Part shown: piece after piece, positions 22,412 to 29,743 of the stretch
How the letters are laid out: every line of letters starts with the position of its first letter
Numbering within the stretch: the stretch's first letter is position 1
NCBI GenBank assembly: GCA_002353225.1
Contig: DEJF01000032.1
Location: 62,648-92,390 of the forward strand
DNA: 29,743 nucleotides
From: Prevotella sp. UBA2755
GTDB lineage: Bacteria; Bacteroidota; Bacteroidia; Bacteroidales; Bacteroidaceae
Direction of reading: 5' to 3'
The notes under the pieces: model-generated
Seen by the model: the letters and a program-made list of their open reading frames with translations, nothing else
Told to the model about the DNA's origin: nothing
Database searches by the model: none
Program-made: the position numbers and the translations under genes

Positions 22412-23425
22412 ATGTCGAGTTTCGCCCTTTTCCGTTTGCCATACCAACAGCAGGTTACGCTGATCATGCAAACATCGGGTGAGCCGCTCGAAGTGACTTC
22501 TTGTGCAGAACTGAGTGGCAAGACAGGTTTTGTCGTTGCTCCCTTTGCTCCGTCTGTCGAGCGTCCTATCTTGGTGATCCGTCCGGATGTGGTGACGCAT
22601 GATATTCCTTGGAGTCAATTGGAAGCAATACCTTCTGTCGCCTCCCCGTCAAACACCAGTGCTCCAAGGACAGACTACCATATCGACTTTGCCAATTTCC
22701 ATGCCCATCTGGAGAATGATGACTTCTCTAAGTTGGTACTCTCCCGTAGCATCTTCATTCCTGCCGACAGTCCTGTGTCACCAATCACACTGTATCAACG
22801 TGCCTGTGACTGTTATCCTCGTATGATGATCACCTTGGTGGCAACACCCAAAAGTGGGATGTGGCTGGTGGCAACACCCGAAATCTTGTTGTCGGGTGGG
22901 GAGGAGGAATGGCAGACCGTTGCTTTGGCTGGTACGATGCCTTTCAGCGAGGAGGTGTTATGGAGCGACAAGAATATCCAGGAGCAGCGGTATGTGGCAA
23001 CGTATATCACTGAACAGTTGGAGCAGTTCACGTCAGACTTCAAAGAGACGGGACCTCGCACGATCCGTGCCGGTCATCTTGCTCATCTGCGTAGTGACTT
23101 CCAATTTAAGTTGAACAATAGTCAGGGAATCGGAGAACTGATACAGGCGCTTCATCCAACACCTGCCGTCTGTGGTTTACCTAAGCAGGACGCCTTCCGC
23201 TTTATCCAGCATAACGAGCATCATGACCGTAGTTACTATAGTGGTTTTATGGGACCATTACAGGTGGAGGGAAAGACCAACCTTTTTGTGACTCTTCGTT
23301 GTATGGAGATTTTCTCTAACGGCTATCGGCTGTATGCCGGTGGTGGTATTTTGAAAGATAGTCAGGAGGAGCAGGAATGGCAGGAGACGGAGATCAAACT
23401 CGATACCATGCGTAATATCTTATAA
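22412..23425 (+). CDS. menF: Isochorismate synthase (menaquinone-specific)
   Basis: A 337-residue chorismate-utilising enzyme that converts chorismate to isochorismate, the first committed step to menaquinone. Motifs of the family appear in order: FSKLVLSRSIFIP, LVATPEILL, VALAGTMPF, LHPTPAVCGLPK, YYSGFMGPL, LYAGGGILKDSQEEQEWQET and the final EIKLDTMRNIL. It is shorter than E. coli MenF (about 430 aa), lacking much of the N-terminal region, as is usual in Bacteroidetes. ATG 22412 is preferred over an upstream in-frame start because it directly follows the menI stop. The gene order ensures that its product passes to MenD, encoded three bases further on. An isochorismate synthase for a siderophore is less likely in this context. 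Confidence 0.92.
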   Translation: MSSFALFRLPYQQQVTLIMQTSGEPLEVTSCAELSGKTGFVVAPFAPSVERPILVIRPDVVTHDIPWSQLEAIPSVASPSNTSAPRTDYHIDFANFHAHLENDDFSKLVLSRSIFIPADSPVSPITLYQRACDCYPRMMITLVATPKSGMWLVATPEILLSGGEEEWQTVALAGTMPFSEEVLWSDKNIQEQRYVATYITEQLEQFTSDFKETGPRTIRAGHLAHLRSDFQFKLNNSQGIGELIQALHPTPAVCGLPKQDAFRFIQHNEHHDRSYYSGFMGPLQVEGKTNLFVTLRCMEIFSNGYRLYAGGGILKDSQEEQEWQETEIKLDTMRNIL

Positions 23426-23428
23426 TAT

Positions 23429-25150
23429 ATGTATAGCAATAAAGAAAATGTCAATATACTCACTGCTTTGTTGGTCAAACACCGTGTTCGTCATGTTGTC
23501 GTCTGCCCAGGCAGTCGCAATGCACCCATCGTGCATAACCTCAACGAGTGTCCTGACATCACATGTTACCCCGTTACCGACGAACGCTCCGCAGGCTTCT
23601 ATGCTTTGGGCTTGGCGTTGCAAGCTGGTGCTCCACGAGTAGTCGGAGTTTGTGTCACCAGTGGTACGGCATTGCTCAATCTGTTGCCTGCTGTGGCTGA
23701 GGCTTATTACCAGCAAGTGCCGTTGGTTGTTATTTCTGCCGACCGACCATCACGATGGATTGACCAACAGGATGGGCAGACGCTACCGCAGCCTGATGCG
23801 CTGGGGCGTTTTGTCAGAAAGGCAGTCAGTTTGCCAGAGCCGCATGATGACGAGGAACGCTGGTTCTGCAATCGTCTGGTAAATGAGACATTGCTGTCTG
23901 TTCGACATCATGGTTATGGTCCTGCTCATATTAATATCCCTATCAGTGAACCACTGTTTGAGTTTGCCGTAGAAGCACTTCCCGATGAGCGGAAAATTGT
24001 CCGGCGGTTTGATTACGGTGAAGCAGGTGATGTTGATGAGATTATGATTCGCCATTTCATAGAGGCAAAGCACCCTATGATTGTGATCGGTCAGACACAC
24101 TCTGATATGATTCATGACGAAGAATGGGGGAGCCTAATGTCCTTTCTTGCTGCTCATGCCATTGTCTTGTATGAGCCGTTGTGCAACTATTTCCTTACCT
24201 CCGTTCATTTCGACGAGGTGCTTTCGCTTGTCGGAAATGATGAGACATATATGCCTGATGTCGTACTCCATCTTGGGGGCACTATCGTCAGTAAGCGTCT
24301 GAAGAAATTTTTGCGTGCTGCCAAGAATGCAAAGGTTTATTATTTAGATGTAGAAGGACGTGTGTGCGATGTCTTCATGCATCTTACGGAGGTTGTGGAA
24401 TGCCTGCCTGCTCAGACTTTATGGAATATCAAGTACGAATACGAAATGATGCTTGACGGGCAGACGGAAAGAGTGGCTTTTCATCCAAGCGTTGAAGCCC
24501 AGTCATTTTGTAGACTCTGGCATAAGCAACTTGGAAAAGCTGCGTCACTCCTCCAGGTTTTTGTACCAGCCTATTCCCAAATGGCAGCAGTAAAATATTT
24601 TGAGGAACAACTCTCCCTTCGTGCGGGTCAAACAGCGGTTCATTATGCTAATTCTTCCGCAGTTCGCTTAGCCTGCATTTACGCACAACATCCCGTGTTT
24701 TGCAATCGTGGTGTCAATGGTATTGACGGCTCCTTGTCCACAGCTGCGGGCTATTCCCTTGGGACGGACGACCTTGTGTTCTGTGTCATTGGTGACCTTA
24801 GTTTCTTCTACGACCAGAATGCGCTGTGGAACCAGAGTTTGCGTGGAAACTTCCGTATCCTTCTGATGAATAATGGTAAAGGGGGAATCTTTAATATGTT
24901 GCAAGGTTTGGAACAGAGTCCTGCACGTGACAAGTATGTTGCTGCCGAGCATCATACTTCCGCAAAGGGGATCTGTGAACAGAATGATGTCGTTTATAGG
25001 AGAGCCGAGAACATGGTGGAGATGCAGGACGGTATCGATAGGTTGCTCCAAGAACAGAGTGACCGCCCCATGCTTTTGGAGGTGTTTACGGATGCCGCTG
25101 AGGATGAGCGGGCCCTCAAAGATTATTATGGACAATTCAAAAAGAAATAG
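23429..25150 (+). CDS. menD: 2-succinyl-5-enolpyruvyl-6-hydroxy-3-cyclohexene-1-carboxylate synthase
   Basis: A 573-residue thiamine-diphosphate enzyme that joins isochorismate and 2-oxoglutarate, releasing CO2. The pyrimidine-binding domain shows VVCPGSRNAPI, DERSAGFYALG and GTALLNLLPAVAEAYYQQVP, followed by SADRPSRWIDQQDGQTLPQ. The C-terminal diphosphate-binding domain shows GVNGIDGSLSTAAGYSLG, VFCVIGDLSFFYDQNALWNQ and MNNGKGGIFNML, the last containing the metal-binding Asn-Gly region. The length is normal for the family. It is separated by two or three bases from menF and menB, so translation of the operon is probably coupled. SEPHCHC, its product, normally goes to MenH, for which no gene is seen in this window. 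Confidence 0.96.
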   Translation: MYSNKENVNILTALLVKHRVRHVVVCPGSRNAPIVHNLNECPDITCYPVTDERSAGFYALGLALQAGAPRVVGVCVTSGTALLNLLPAVAEAYYQQVPLVVISADRPSRWIDQQDGQTLPQPDALGRFVRKAVSLPEPHDDEERWFCNRLVNETLLSVRHHGYGPAHINIPISEPLFEFAVEALPDERKIVRRFDYGEAGDVDEIMIRHFIEAKHPMIVIGQTHSDMIHDEEWGSLMSFLAAHAIVLYEPLCNYFLTSVHFDEVLSLVGNDETYMPDVVLHLGGTIVSKRLKKFLRAAKNAKVYYLDVEGRVCDVFMHLTEVVECLPAQTLWNIKYEYEMMLDGQTERVAFHPSVEAQSFCRLWHKQLGKAASLLQVFVPAYSQMAAVKYFEEQLSLRAGQTAVHYANSSAVRLACIYAQHPVFCNRGVNGIDGSLSTAAGYSLGTDDLVFCVIGDLSFFYDQNALWNQSLRGNFRILLMNNGKGGIFNMLQGLEQSPARDKYVAAEHHTSAKGICEQNDVVYRRAENMVEMQDGIDRLLQEQSDRPMLLEVFTDAAEDERALKDYYGQFKKK

Positions 25151-25152
25151 AT

Positions 25153-25974
25153 ATGGCACAAAGAGAATGGAAAGAGATTAGGAAGTTCGAGGAGATCCTC
25201 TTCGAAGAGTATCATGGGATTGCAAAGATTACCATCAACCGTCCCCGTTATCGTAATGCCTTTACGCCCAAGACGACATTGGAACTGTCGCAGGCTTTCG
25301 CCCTTTGCCGTGAGATGCAGAACATCCGGGTGGTGTTGCTGACAGGTGCCGGCGACAAGGCTTTCTGCTCGGGTGGAGACATGCATGTCAAAGGACGTGG
25401 TGGGTATGTAGATGACGAGGGAGTACCCCGTCTGAGTGTCCTTGACGTACAGATGCAGATCCGTCGCTTGCCTAAACCCGTTATCGCCATGGTCAACGGC
25501 TATGCCATCGGTGGTGGTCATGTGTTGCACCTGGTATGTGACCTGACCATAGCTTCCGAGAATGCCATCTTCGGACAGACGGGTCCGAAGGTCGGTTCTT
25601 TTGATGCTGGCTTCGGTAGCAGTTACCTCGCCCGCATCGTAGGACAGAAGAAGGCTCGTGAGATATGGTTCTTGTGTCGACAGTACTCGGCAAAAGAGGC
25701 TGAGGAGATGGGTATGGTCAATAAGGTGGTGCCCTTCGACCAGTTGGAGGATGAGTGCGTTGCATGGGCTGAGGAGATGATGGAACGCTCACCCATCGCT
25801 CTCCGTATGATCAAGGCTGGTCTGAATGCGGAACTTGACGGACAGGCTGGTATCCAGCAGTTGGCTGGTGATGCCACGATGTTGTATTATTTCCTTGATG
25901 AGGCACAGGAGGGTGGTAAGGCGTTCTTGGAGAAACGTAAACCAGATTTCGACCAATATCCGAAGATTCCATGA
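25153..25974 (+). CDS. menB: 1,4-dihydroxy-2-naphthoyl-CoA synthase
   Basis: A 273-residue crotonase-superfamily enzyme that cyclises o-succinylbenzoyl-CoA to DHNA-CoA. Typical features are INRPRYRNAFTPKT near residue 35, FCSGGDMHVKGRGGYVDDEG (residues about 74-93), NGYAIGGGHVLHLVCDLTIA with the oxyanion-hole glycines, and GPKVGSFDAGFGSSYLARIV, where the Ser-Phe-Asp-Ala-Gly segment is diagnostic for MenB. The active-site Tyr/Asp near the end (FLDEAQEGGKAFLEKRKPDF) is also typical. In E. coli MenB the second residue after SGGD is Gln; here the motif reads GGDMHVKG, giving Met-His. The start lies two bases after menD, and the stop overlaps the menC start by four bases (ATGA). Confidence 0.96.
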   Translation: MAQREWKEIRKFEEILFEEYHGIAKITINRPRYRNAFTPKTTLELSQAFALCREMQNIRVVLLTGAGDKAFCSGGDMHVKGRGGYVDDEGVPRLSVLDVQMQIRRLPKPVIAMVNGYAIGGGHVLHLVCDLTIASENAIFGQTGPKVGSFDAGFGSSYLARIVGQKKAREIWFLCRQYSAKEAEEMGMVNKVVPFDQLEDECVAWAEEMMERSPIALRMIKAGLNAELDGQAGIQQLAGDATMLYYFLDEAQEGGKAFLEKRKPDFDQYPKIP

Positions 25975-27008
25975 AGATAGAGACAGAGGAGCGTGTGCTC
26001 CATTTCAAGCAGCCGGCAGGTACCAGTCGGGGGGTATATACCGAGCGTCGTGTCTGGCTGGTTAGGATGACCGATGGTGAACGGTTCGGAGTAGGGGAGT
26101 GTGCTCCCTTGCCCAACCTCAGTTGTGATGATATACCTAATTATGCTTTGATGCTCCGTCATTTCTGTGATGACATGGAGCGGACGGGTGAGCTGGATAC
26201 AGAGGCGATGCGCGACTATCCCTCCATGCTCTTCGGCTTGGAGACAGCATGGTACTCGCTCAACGCTCAACACTCATCTTCCAACTCTCCACTCCTATTT
26301 GACTCTCCTTTTGCTCGTGGCGAAGAGGGCATCCCTATCAACGGACTGGTATGGATGGGAACTTTCGAGGAGATGCGGGAGCGCATCGAGGAAAAGTTGG
26401 CACAGGGCTTCCGTTGTGTCAAATTGAAGATTGGTGCCATAGACTTCGATGCGGAGATAGCGTTATTGCGGAAGATCCGTGAGCGCTTCGGACCTCGGGA
26501 GATCGAGCTGCGGGTGGATGCCAATGGGGCTTTTGCTTTTGATGAGGCACTCTATAAACTCGAACTACTCTCACAATATGCTCTGCATTCTATCGAGCAA
26601 CCTATCAAGGCAGGACAATGGGCAAATATGGCGGAACTCAGTCGGGAGTCTCCTTTGCGTATCGCCTTGGATGAGGAACTGATAGGTGTCAATGACCCAG
26701 AACAGAAACGGCAGATGCTGAACATCATCCGTCCGGCATATATTATCCTGAAACCATCTTTACATGGGGGTATGACCGGTGTTCGTGAGTGGGTGGACAT
26801 CGCTCGTGACATGGGAATCGGCTCATGGATTACCTCTGCCCTGGAGAGTAATGTCGGGCTGAATGCCATCGCTCAACTTGCTGCTGATATCTATGGTCCT
26901 GGCATCCACATGCCACAAGGGCTGGGTACAGGACAACTCTTTACCGATAATATTCCCATGCCTTTGGAAATACGTGGTGACCAGTTATGGATCTCAGCGA
27001 ATTCTTAA
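25971..27008 (+). CDS. menC: o-Succinylbenzoate synthase
   Basis: A 345-residue enolase-superfamily enzyme that dehydrates SHCHC to o-succinylbenzoate. The capping domain starts with PAGTSRGVYTERRVWLVRM and GVGECAPLPNL. The barrel holds the KxK motif (CVKLKIG), the metal ligands in ELRVDANGAFAF, SIEQPI and ALDEEL, and the conserved ILKPSLHGG and ITSALESNVGLNAIAQLA. A low-complexity segment (residues about 97-110: LNAQHSSSNSPLLF) is inserted before the conserved RGEEGIPINGLVWMG. At DNA level it is a decayed TCAACNC heptamer array, lying in a variable surface loop. It overlaps menB by four bases and menE by 22 bases. Confidence 0.93.
   Translation: MKIETEERVLHFKQPAGTSRGVYTERRVWLVRMTDGERFGVGECAPLPNLSCDDIPNYALMLRHFCDDMERTGELDTEAMRDYPSMLFGLETAWYSLNAQHSSSNSPLLFDSPFARGEEGIPINGLVWMGTFEEMRERIEEKLAQGFRCVKLKIGAIDFDAEIALLRKIRERFGPREIELRVDANGAFAFDEALYKLELLSQYALHSIEQPIKAGQWANMAELSRESPLRIALDEELIGVNDPEQKRQMLNIIRPAYIILKPSLHGGMTGVREWVDIARDMGIGSWITSALESNVGLNAIAQLAADIYGPGIHMPQGLGTGQLFTDNIPMPLEIRGDQLWISANS
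26259..26290 (+). repeat. Decayed heptamer array inside menC
   Basis: CTCAACG, CTCAACA and CTCATCT, then TCCAACT and CTCCACT-like units. It resembles the arrays at 14479 and 27614 and encodes the Ser/Asn-rich insert of MenC. Confidence 0.55.
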
Positions 27009-27979
27009 ACGAGTGGCATAACGACCGTCCGACAGTACTGGTGCATACCAGCGGGTCGACAGGTAAGCCGAAACCTTTGCTTGTGGAGAAACGGCGCATG
27101 GAGGCTTCGGCACGTATCACGTGTCAGTTTCTGGGACTGAAAGAGGGTGACACGGCATTACTCTGTATGCCCCTCGACTATATCGCGGGAAAGATGATGG
27201 TGGTACGTGCCTTGACTTGCGGCATGCGATTAGTCAGTGTGGAGCCGAAAGGCTGTCCAGAGTGGGACGGTCCTGTCGATTTTGCGGCGATGGTACCCTT
27301 GCAGGTATGGAACCTGTTACAACAGGCTCCTGAGCGTCTGCTGCAGATACGTCATCTGATCATCGGTGGTGGTGCTGTCAACGATGAGTTAGCGGCGGCA
27401 TTGAAAGACTTACCTAATGCTGTGTGGAGCACGTATGGGATGACAGAGACACTGTCACATATTGCCCTCCGGCGGCTCAACGGACCTGAACGTAGCGAAT
27501 GGTATACTTCTTTCGAGGGAGTTGATGTGTCACTGAACGAGGAGGGTCGTCTCGTCATCCATGCCCCTGCCGTCCATGACGGTCCCTTGGTCACCAATGA
27601 TATTGCTGAATTGTCAACCGCCAACTGTCAACTGTCAACTGTCAACTTTCAACTATCAACTCAAAAGTTCCGCATCCTTGGCAGAAAAGACAATGTCATC
27701 TGCTCGGGGGGTATCAAGATACAGATAGAAGAGGTGGAGCGACTGTTGCATCCGCATCTCCACGAACCTTATATGATTACCAAGACACCTGATACGAAAC
27801 TCGGTGAACAAGTGGTCTTGCTCACCGAGTCACATGATATTCCAACTATTCAGGGGGTATGTCGTCAAGTGCTTCCCAAATACTGGCAACCACGCAAATA
27901 TCTCTCTGTTGACCAGATCCCTATTACAGAGACGGGAAAACCAGCCCGTGCAGAAGCAGAACGATTAGCGAGGCAATAG
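26987..27979 (+). CDS. menE: o-Succinylbenzoate-CoA ligase
   Basis: A 330-residue ANL-superfamily enzyme that activates o-succinylbenzoate with ATP and CoA. It is short for MenE (usually 450 or more residues in E. coli and Bacillus), as is common in Bacteroidetes. It shows the P-loop VLVHTSGSTGKPKPL, LCMPLDYIAGKMMVVRAL, WSTYGMTETLSHIALRRL, TNDIA and the hinge region FRILGRKDNVICSGGIKIQI, followed by EEVE, with a C-terminal lid ending ITETGKPARAEAERLARQ. Between TNDIA and FRILG lies ELSTANCQLSTVNFQLSTQK, encoded by a heptamer repeat, placed just before the domain hinge. The start overlaps the end of menC by 22 bases. The stop is three bases from the convergent GH5 stop. Confidence 0.93.
   Translation: MDLSEFLNEWHNDRPTVLVHTSGSTGKPKPLLVEKRRMEASARITCQFLGLKEGDTALLCMPLDYIAGKMMVVRALTCGMRLVSVEPKGCPEWDGPVDFAAMVPLQVWNLLQQAPERLLQIRHLIIGGGAVNDELAAALKDLPNAVWSTYGMTETLSHIALRRLNGPERSEWYTSFEGVDVSLNEEGRLVIHAPAVHDGPLVTNDIAELSTANCQLSTVNFQLSTQKFRILGRKDNVICSGGIKIQIEEVERLLHPHLHEPYMITKTPDTKLGEQVVLLTESHDIPTIQGVCRQVLPKYWQPRKYLSVDQIPITETGKPARAEAERLARQ
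27614..27662 (+). repeat. Seven-unit TCAACTN heptamer array inside menE
   Basis: TCAACCG, CCAACTG, TCAACTG, TCAACTG, TCAACTT, TCAACTA, TCAACTC: 49 bases, seven consecutive units. Three units make 21 bases, so it is read as a seven-residue peptide period (QLSTVNF, QLSTQKF). Confidence 0.9.
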
Positions 27980-27982
27980 TTT

Positions 27983-29092
27983 CTACTTACCAGTCAACAG
28001 GTCTACGAGTGGCTTGTCCTTGAAACAGTCATGCTGCTGATCCCAGAAACCGAAGTCAGCATCATAACACCACGTAGTCCATGCGATATTAAACTCATCG
28101 AAGACGGTGAGCATGTCCTTCGTCCACTGGTAGCCCATCTCTTTATCAGTAAACTCGTAGATACCCCACTCACCACAGAACAGTTGTAGTCCGTATTTCT
28201 TTGCCACGGCAATAGCATCCTTGAAATCCTCACGAATCTTGTTGATGTCCCATACCTGACGGGTATAAGGCTCCAACTCAGGCTTGATCTCATCGGGTGC
28301 GGCATCATAGTCTTCCTTTGATACGAGGATGCCGGGGTAGTGTAACTTCCCACGATATTTGCCGATAGGTGTCCACCAGGCAGTATAATGGGTCAGAATC
28401 ATCGGGTTGTAATAGTGGAACGAGAGGACGATATTCTTGTCGTTCTCGGGTACCTTTAGATACTTCATGGTCTCGTAGCCCTGCCAACGGTTAGAGCCTA
28501 CGACCAGTGTCCGTTCCGGCTCCACCTTACGCAAAGCCTTGTGTACCTTTGCCACCAACTTGTTCCACTGCTCATGTTCCTCAGCCACTGGCTCGTTCAT
28601 GAACTCATAGGCGACCCAGTCGTTGCTGTATCCTTTCAGGACCTCCGATAACTGGTACCATAGATTAATCAAGTCCTGTTGTGCCTTCTCCGAGGTGAAG
28701 AGGGTATTGGCGGCACCCTCATTGACGGCATTGAAATAATGAGAGCGGATGATATGCAGGTCGACAATGGCACGGATATGGTGCTTACGGGCAAGGTCAA
28801 GGGCATTGGTAAGCAGCGTCCATGCCTCTGGCAGTTTGTTACCCTGCTCGTCCCAGAACTGTACTTCGTCTATGGGGATGCGGACAAAGTCAAACCCCAG
28901 TTTCTCCAGTCGCTCAAAGTCGTCCTCCTGGATATGCAGGCGACGCATCTCGCCACGGGCTTCCGACTGTGACAGCCAGTGACTCAGGTTAGTTCCACGT
29001 TTGATGTGGAAGTTGTTCGTTTTACCAGTCTGTGCCATACAAGGTATTAATGCTAATGCCATCATGGCTAAGATACTTAATAGTTTTTTCAT
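27983..29092 (-). CDS. Exported glycoside hydrolase family 5 (endoglucanase/mannanase-like)
   Basis: The product has 369 residues. The signal peptide MKKLLSILAMMALALIPCMA is cut before QTG. The rest is a single GH5 (alpha/beta)8 barrel: the start RGTNLSHWLSQ, the strand FDFVRIPIDEVQFW, VDLHIIRSHYFN, the acid/base Glu in FMNEPV (E167), SFHYYNPMILTHYTAWW, and the nucleophile Glu in LFCGEWGIYE (E308). It hydrolyses a beta-linked glucan, mannan or xyloglucan; the exact substrate depends on the subfamily, which I cannot fix. ATG 29092 is chosen because it starts the signal peptide and lies 34 bases after the promoter. It stands alone, without carbohydrate-binding modules, SusC/D or regulators next to it. 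Confidence 0.92.
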   Translation of the reverse strand: MKKLLSILAMMALALIPCMAQTGKTNNFHIKRGTNLSHWLSQSEARGEMRRLHIQEDDFERLEKLGFDFVRIPIDEVQFWDEQGNKLPEAWTLLTNALDLARKHHIRAIVDLHIIRSHYFNAVNEGAANTLFTSEKAQQDLINLWYQLSEVLKGYSNDWVAYEFMNEPVAEEHEQWNKLVAKVHKALRKVEPERTLVVGSNRWQGYETMKYLKVPENDKNIVLSFHYYNPMILTHYTAWWTPIGKYRGKLHYPGILVSKEDYDAAPDEIKPELEPYTRQVWDINKIREDFKDAIAVAKKYGLQLFCGEWGIYEFTDKEMGYQWTKDMLTVFDEFNIAWTTWCYDADFGFWDQQHDCFKDKPLVDLLTGK

Positions 29093-29125
29093 GTTGATAG
29101 TTTTAAGTTTATCATTAATTATTTG

Positions 29126-29156
29126 CAAAGATAGAGATAAATATCTTGTCTTCCAA
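29126..29156 (-). promoter_or_regulatory. Promoter of the GH5 gene
   Basis: On the minus strand: TTG (29156-29154), 20 bases, then TATCTTTG (29133-29126), 34 bases before the ATG. Confidence 0.7.
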
Positions 29157-29179
29157 ATGTTTTTCATTCTTTTTCTTTT

Positions 29180-29214
29180 CCCTCTCCTAAAATAGCGGGG
29201 AGGTTAGGAGAGGG
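29180..29214. repeat. Inverted repeat between divergent genes
   Basis: CCCTCTCCTAA and TTAGGAGAGGG form a perfect 11-bp stem around a 13-base loop containing GCGGGGAGG. It lies between two divergent promoters, where no terminator is needed, and resembles the element at 2204-2223. Confidence 0.75.
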
Positions 29215-29345
29215 TCTTTCTATATTTTATCACCCTATTAACATACTTTAAGGGGGGTGACACATTTTAACTAACTTCTTCGTGTCTTTGCCACCACTTT
29301 GCCAGAACTACATCTGTAATATTAAACTTAAAAAACAATACAATT

Positions 29346-29743
29346 ATGAAAACAAAATTACTTTCAATGTTCGCCTTGCTGCTGATGGCAGCGACGGGTA
29401 CAATGGCGCAGACGGAAACGCTGCTGGCCACAATTACGGCAACAGCCAAAGAGCAAGCCAGCTACAGTACGGCGAATGTGGCAACCGTTTCATTCAGTTA
29501 TACTGCAGGAGGGAGCTCAGCATACTTCGCTAACTGGGGATGGTGGGGATACGGTTGGTCGGCAACCGTCAATGCTGCCGAAGGATATACCATCACCAAA
29601 TGTATATTCTATGACGACGCCAATCGTACTGCTACAGACAGCGAAGCCCCCTTTGTAGTAGAAACCACAGAAGAGGATAAGACACCGAAAGTAAATGGTA
29701 CACCTATTCTGGCAAACCAATCTAAAGGTATAAAAAAGATTGA
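29346..29743 (+). CDS. Exported protein, 3' end outside the window
   Basis: An open frame starting at ATG 29346 and still open at the window end (132 codons). Residues 1-21 are a signal peptide (MKTKLLSMFALLLMAATGTM, cut near AQT). The visible mature part is Ser/Thr/Ala-rich and beta-prone, with YFANWGWWGYGWSATVNAAE and GYTITKCIFYDDANRT. It resembles the exported beta-sandwich proteins at the left end of the window, but no family can be named. A possible -7 box (TGTCTTTG, 29283-29290) precedes it; -33 is unclear. Whether it carries the GLYIVNGKK tail cannot be seen. Confidence 0.75.
   Translation, partial: MKTKLLSMFALLLMAATGTMAQTETLLATITATAKEQASYSTANVATVSFSYTAGGSSAYFANWGWWGYGWSATVNAAEGYTITKCIFYDDANRTATDSEAPFVVETTEEDKTPKVNGTPILANQSKGIKKI

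Noticed and set aside
27614..27662. CRISPR array
   Set aside because: Units are only 7 bases, are contiguous without spacers, and are translated in frame inside menE.
29180..29214. Bidirectional terminator
   Set aside because: It lies between two diverging genes, so no transcript should end there; treated as a dispersed inverted repeat.

Overview
The window looks like a chromosomal segment of a Prevotella-like member of the Bacteroidales. The reasons are: the promoters match the Bacteroidetes pattern (a TTG near -33 and TAnnTTTG near -7, with A/T-rich leaders and few Shine-Dalgarno sites); secreted proteins carry the GLYIVNGKKVI(I/L)K type of C-terminal tail; lineage-typical families DUF4230 and DUF4738 are present; and the menaquinone genes are packed in the Bacteroidetes arrangement. 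No rRNA, tRNA, insertion sequence, phage or CRISPR array was seen.

Layout. 1-458: end of an unknown gene, a doubtful small ORF with two perfect palindromes, then a clear promoter. 458-5806: secreted-protein block with a bacterial-Ig-domain protein, a 56-aa Bacteroidales small peptide missed by long-ORF calling, a 115-aa exported protein and a large multidomain PL1 pectate lyase. 5911-7465: trmO and a histidine-kinase-like membrane protein that lacks the phospho-accepting His. 7462-10086 (minus): two DUF4230 proteins and an AGCS Na+/amino-acid symporter. 10087-10520: a long intergenic region holding a candidate structured small RNA with its own promoter and strong terminator, followed by tandem ~83-bp promoter-bearing repeats. 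10521-13746: a PMCA-type Ca2+ ATPase and a DUF4738 lipoprotein. 13743-18751 (minus): an apparent operon lysS-gpsA-pgi-HAD phosphatase. 19019-27979 (plus): a nine-gene, tightly packed block of three tandem ROK proteins followed by menI, menF, menD, menB, menC and menE. 27983-29092 (minus): an exported GH5 glycosidase. 29346-end: the start of another exported protein.

The menaquinone genes cover chorismate to DHNA: MenF makes isochorismate, MenD makes SEPHCHC, MenC and MenE give OSB and OSB-CoA, MenB closes the naphthoate ring, and the MenI-like hotdog protein would hydrolyse DHNA-CoA. MenH and MenA are not here. The pectate lyase and GH5 enzyme suggest plant polysaccharide use, but no SusC/SusD pair is visible, so this is not a typical polysaccharide utilisation locus.

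The most unusual signals are: (1) the ROK trio, all with a destroyed DxGGT phosphate loop and one also without the catalytic Asp, apparently co-transcribed with menaquinone synthesis; (2) the candidate ncRNA at about 10190-10324; (3) 7-bp TCAACTN arrays that sit inside genes (menE, menC) and at the pgi/HAD boundary, where they supply a stop codon and a TTG start; (4) the His-less kinase homologue; and (5) duplicated promoter repeats that bring a -7 box within 5 nt of the Ca2+-ATPase start codon. None of these has been tested beyond reading the sequence.
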